Positions 61,861 to 64,000 of a stretch of 64,000 nt of DNA are shown here, in pieces. The translations under genes were made by a program, and so were the position numbers. The number at the start of each line of letters is the position of its first letter. Position 1 is the stretch's first letter. The stretch covers positions 869,642,364-869,706,363 of the forward strand of contig NC_056743.1 of assembly GCF_019279795.1 (NCBI RefSeq). The letters run 5' to 3'. Below the pieces are notes generated by a model. It did no database searches, was not told the DNA's origin, and saw only the letters and a list, made by a program, of their open reading frames with translations. The DNA comes from Protopterus annectens (lineage: Eukaryota > Chordata > Ceratodontiformes > Protopteridae).

Positions 61861-62106
61861 GCTTTTGGTGTCCTTCTGTTTAACTCTTGGACCTTTGCTT
61901 GGTTTGATTTTCATATTACCTAGATTCGTAGTCCTTAGAGTCTTAAAGTCTAAGTTCTGATGTTCCGTGATATATTTAAAATGCGTACATTATTCTGAAA
62001 ATGAGTGTCTTTTAATTTGGTGGCTTTTAAAGCTGATTAACCTGTCTTTGTTGTGAATCTTTATTTAAGTTACAGTACGAACTGTTAACCCTGCCTATTT
62101 TTCTTC

Positions 62107-62107
<1 letters not shown>

Positions 62108-62146
<39 letters not shown>

Positions 62147-62148
62147 AT
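62108..62148. repeat. ATT trinucleotide microsatellite
   Basis: About 13 units of ATT. Confidence 0.95.
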
Positions 62149-63242
62149 ATTTCTATTACTGTAATGGTAAAGTTACACTGTTTATTACCTATGTTTTTTA
62201 CCTTATGAACTGGTGCCTTAGTGCACTATGATGTCTCTCTCTTCTAGCAATTGAAAGCTTTTTCTGTTGTAGTATAGATTTAAATCTTTATACATTGTAC
62301 TGTTGATTTTTATCGTATAGCCTATCAAGCATGATGGCTATTTTCTGAAGACTAATTGAAATCTGCACTAAAGAGATAACTTATAAGTGGTCTTGAAGCA
62401 TAATTACCATATCTTGTGTTAATTTGTGTCTATACATTTTTATTTACATTTGTTCTATAATGCTACTTAGTGTTTAGCATTTATGAATATTTATGAGCTA
62501 TAATAGTTTACTAAAACCTATACTTTCTGTATTTCAGGTCTATACATTTGCACTGTCTATTAATGTTCTTTTACTTTTCTGACTAATATACATTAATTAT
62601 GTAAAGTGCACTGTAGTGTATAAGCTAATTAACAAATTAAGCCTGGCCTGTCCTTAAGTGCATTGCATAGCTATTACTACCTATTCTTTAGATAACTTAC
62701 CTTAATAGTTTACTAAACTTATGCTTTCTGTATATCAGGTATACCTTTGCATGTTCTGTTAGTGTCTTGTAAAGTGTACTGTAATTTATAAATTAATTAA
62801 CAATTTAAGCCTGCCATATTATACGTTGAGTATACTGAATAACTATTACTACCTATTATTTAGATAACTTATTTTAATAAGCCTATAAAAATAATTATGT
62901 CACTTTCCCCTTAACTTATGACTGAGTAATGTAATTCTGTCACTTTACCCTTAACTAATGACTAAATAATGTAATTCTGTTACTTTACCCTTAAACTAAT
63001 GACTGAATAATGTGAGGTAACTGAGTATTATTTTTATATTCTGAGGTTTGACTGAAAAGTACTGTACTGAACACATAACTGAGTATGAATGTCATATTCT
63101 GAATCTTGACTGAAATTCACATTAGCGTATACTGAACATTTAAAATAGCTGTGTATGTTCTGGAAACTCTCTAAACTAAAAGAATATTTTTTATATTTTA
63201 CCAGGGTTAACTGAACACAGATAAAAGCATAACTTAAATTGG

Positions 63243-64000
63243 TACATAGGTTCATAGGTAGGCACTAGGCTATCAGCCCAAGGACTTATGTAAGCCTAGC
63301 CAACAAGGTTCCCTGGCTTTCGCCACCCAAGAAGGTTATTTACCTGTGCCCCTGTTGAGCAGGGCCACAGAAGAAGGTGAATTTCCTATTTCCCATCCAC
63401 TCATCAGAATTTTTCTTGAAGAGTGCTAGTGAGGAGCTCTGCTTGACATAGATAGGTAGATTGTTCCAGAGTATGGGAAATCTCTGGGAGAGGAATCTAT
63501 CCCTCCAGCATGTTCTGTTAATTGTGGTGACAAGGTTTAGGTCTCTAGAGCGTGCATCTCGGAGGTATTGGGATTTCTTTAGGTGAGGCATGTCCAACAG
63601 CTCTGGGCTTGACATAGCTTTGTATGTTAGGCAGAGATCACCTCGGAGTAGGCGATATGCTACAGAGTAAAGCTGGACTTTTTTGAGACGGTCAGCATAG
63701 GGTATCTGTTTTAGTCCCATAATACTCTTTGTGAGGTATTTTTGTGGCCTTTCCAGCTGTTGCAGATTTCTTGTGAGGTACATTCCAAAAGGGGCTTTGT
63801 ACTCAATAATGGGTCTAATGAGAGCTGAACAGAGGGGAACAGTGACCTCTTTTTTCCTGGATGAGAACCCTTTCGTGATCAGGTGTGCCATGTAGAAGAA
63901 TTTCCTGACTTCTGTGGCGATGTGATTATCAAAGGAGAGACTACTGTCCACCTGAGTCCCAAGGTCTCATCACACTTTCGGCTTTAAGTGGACTGCCACC
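63243..64000 (-). mobile_element. LINE-4: 3' end of a CR1/L2-type LINE, minus strand, cut by the window edge
   Basis: The 3' end has TACATAGGTTCATAGG at 63243, a 3' UTR to about 63340, then RT coding running beyond position 64000. Same family as LINE-1 to LINE-3. Confidence 0.9.
63340..63996 (-). CDS. LINE-4 reverse transcriptase C-terminus
   Basis: Open over 203 codons: SSLSFDNHIATEVRKFFYMA, SALIRPIIEYKAPFGMYLTR, LQQLERPQKYLTKS, CWRDRFLSQRFPILWNNLP and FKKNSDEWMGNRKFT. It aligns with LINE-2 from about residue 175 on. A shift near 63950 separates it from the upstream GSPLKAESV segment. The C-terminal residues (FFCGPAQQGHR) differ from LLDRG because of a late frameshift. Confidence 0.88.

Larger units (their letters stand above)
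56511..63242. other. AT-rich region without a convincing gene
   Basis: Only short frames and simple repeats apart from the features listed separately. No coding homology to the surrounding elements was recognised, and no splice-supported exon chain could be built. Confidence 0.6.

Noticed and set aside
1-64000. Endogenous retrovirus or LTR retrotransposon
   Set aside because: No aspartic protease, DDE integrase, envelope or direct LTR pair was seen; all RT-RNase H genes are followed by tyrosine recombinases and flanked by inverted repeats, which is the DIRS pattern.

Overview
The window holds no recognisable host gene, ribosomal RNA gene or CRISPR array. It is a dense, deeply nested pile of vertebrate-type retrotransposons. 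At least nine copies of DIRS-like tyrosine-recombinase retrotransposons (in three sequence groups), four CR1/L2-type LINEs, one RTE-type LINE, two Penelope-like elements with GIY-YIG nuclease domains, tRNA-derived SINE units and small inverted-repeat elements were read. Abundant DIRS, CR1/L2, RTE and Penelope elements, few host sequences and AT-rich DNA suggest a large-genome vertebrate such as a lungfish or a salamander/caecilian. The sequence alone does not decide which.

Names used below: DIRS-1 (1-1955), DIRS-2 (3197-7296), DIRS-3 (16223-21786), DIRS-4 (22872-29512), DIRS-5 (32640-50778, split), DIRS-6 (41499-47095), DIRS-7 (51049-55408), and the old hosts DIRS-8 (about 12690-22640, split) and DIRS-9 (about 29513-56510, split). 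LINE-1 is 2945-8114 (split), LINE-2 is 8115-11163, LINE-3 is minus strand 37447-47660 (split), LINE-4 is minus strand 63243-64000. RTE-1 is 26206-28465, PLE-1 is 30041-31335, PLE-2 is minus strand 33415-35350.

Layout. 1-11.2 kb: the 3' half of DIRS-1, then LINE-1 cut in two by the young DIRS-2, then LINE-2 head-to-tail. 11.2-29.5 kb: an old DIRS gag/RT (DIRS-8) interrupted by a repeat block (tandem SINEs, CA repeat, minisatellite) and by DIRS-3, followed by DIRS-4, whose recombinase gene is cut by RTE-1. 29.5-56.5 kb: one old DIRS (DIRS-9) stretched to about 27 kb by insertions. PLE-1 sits in its gag. DIRS-5 sits in its RT and itself contains PLE-2 and LINE-3; LINE-3 in turn contains DIRS-6. 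DIRS-7 and a small inverted-repeat element lie in its 3' part. 56.5-63.2 kb: AT-rich DNA with microsatellites, a TIR element and no convincing gene. 63.2-64 kb: LINE-4.

How the genes work together. Each full DIRS copy is ordered gag, then reverse transcriptase-RNase H-methyltransferase-like polyprotein, then a tyrosine recombinase in an overlapping frame. Inverted terminal repeats (ITRs) flank it, and an internal complementary region (ICR) just after the recombinase gene copies, in reverse complement, the joined right and left termini. This is the DIRS1 architecture, in which a circular DNA intermediate is integrated by the recombinase without target duplication. Nearly all copies are damaged. 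The best preserved protein is the 483-codon recombinase ORF of DIRS-2.
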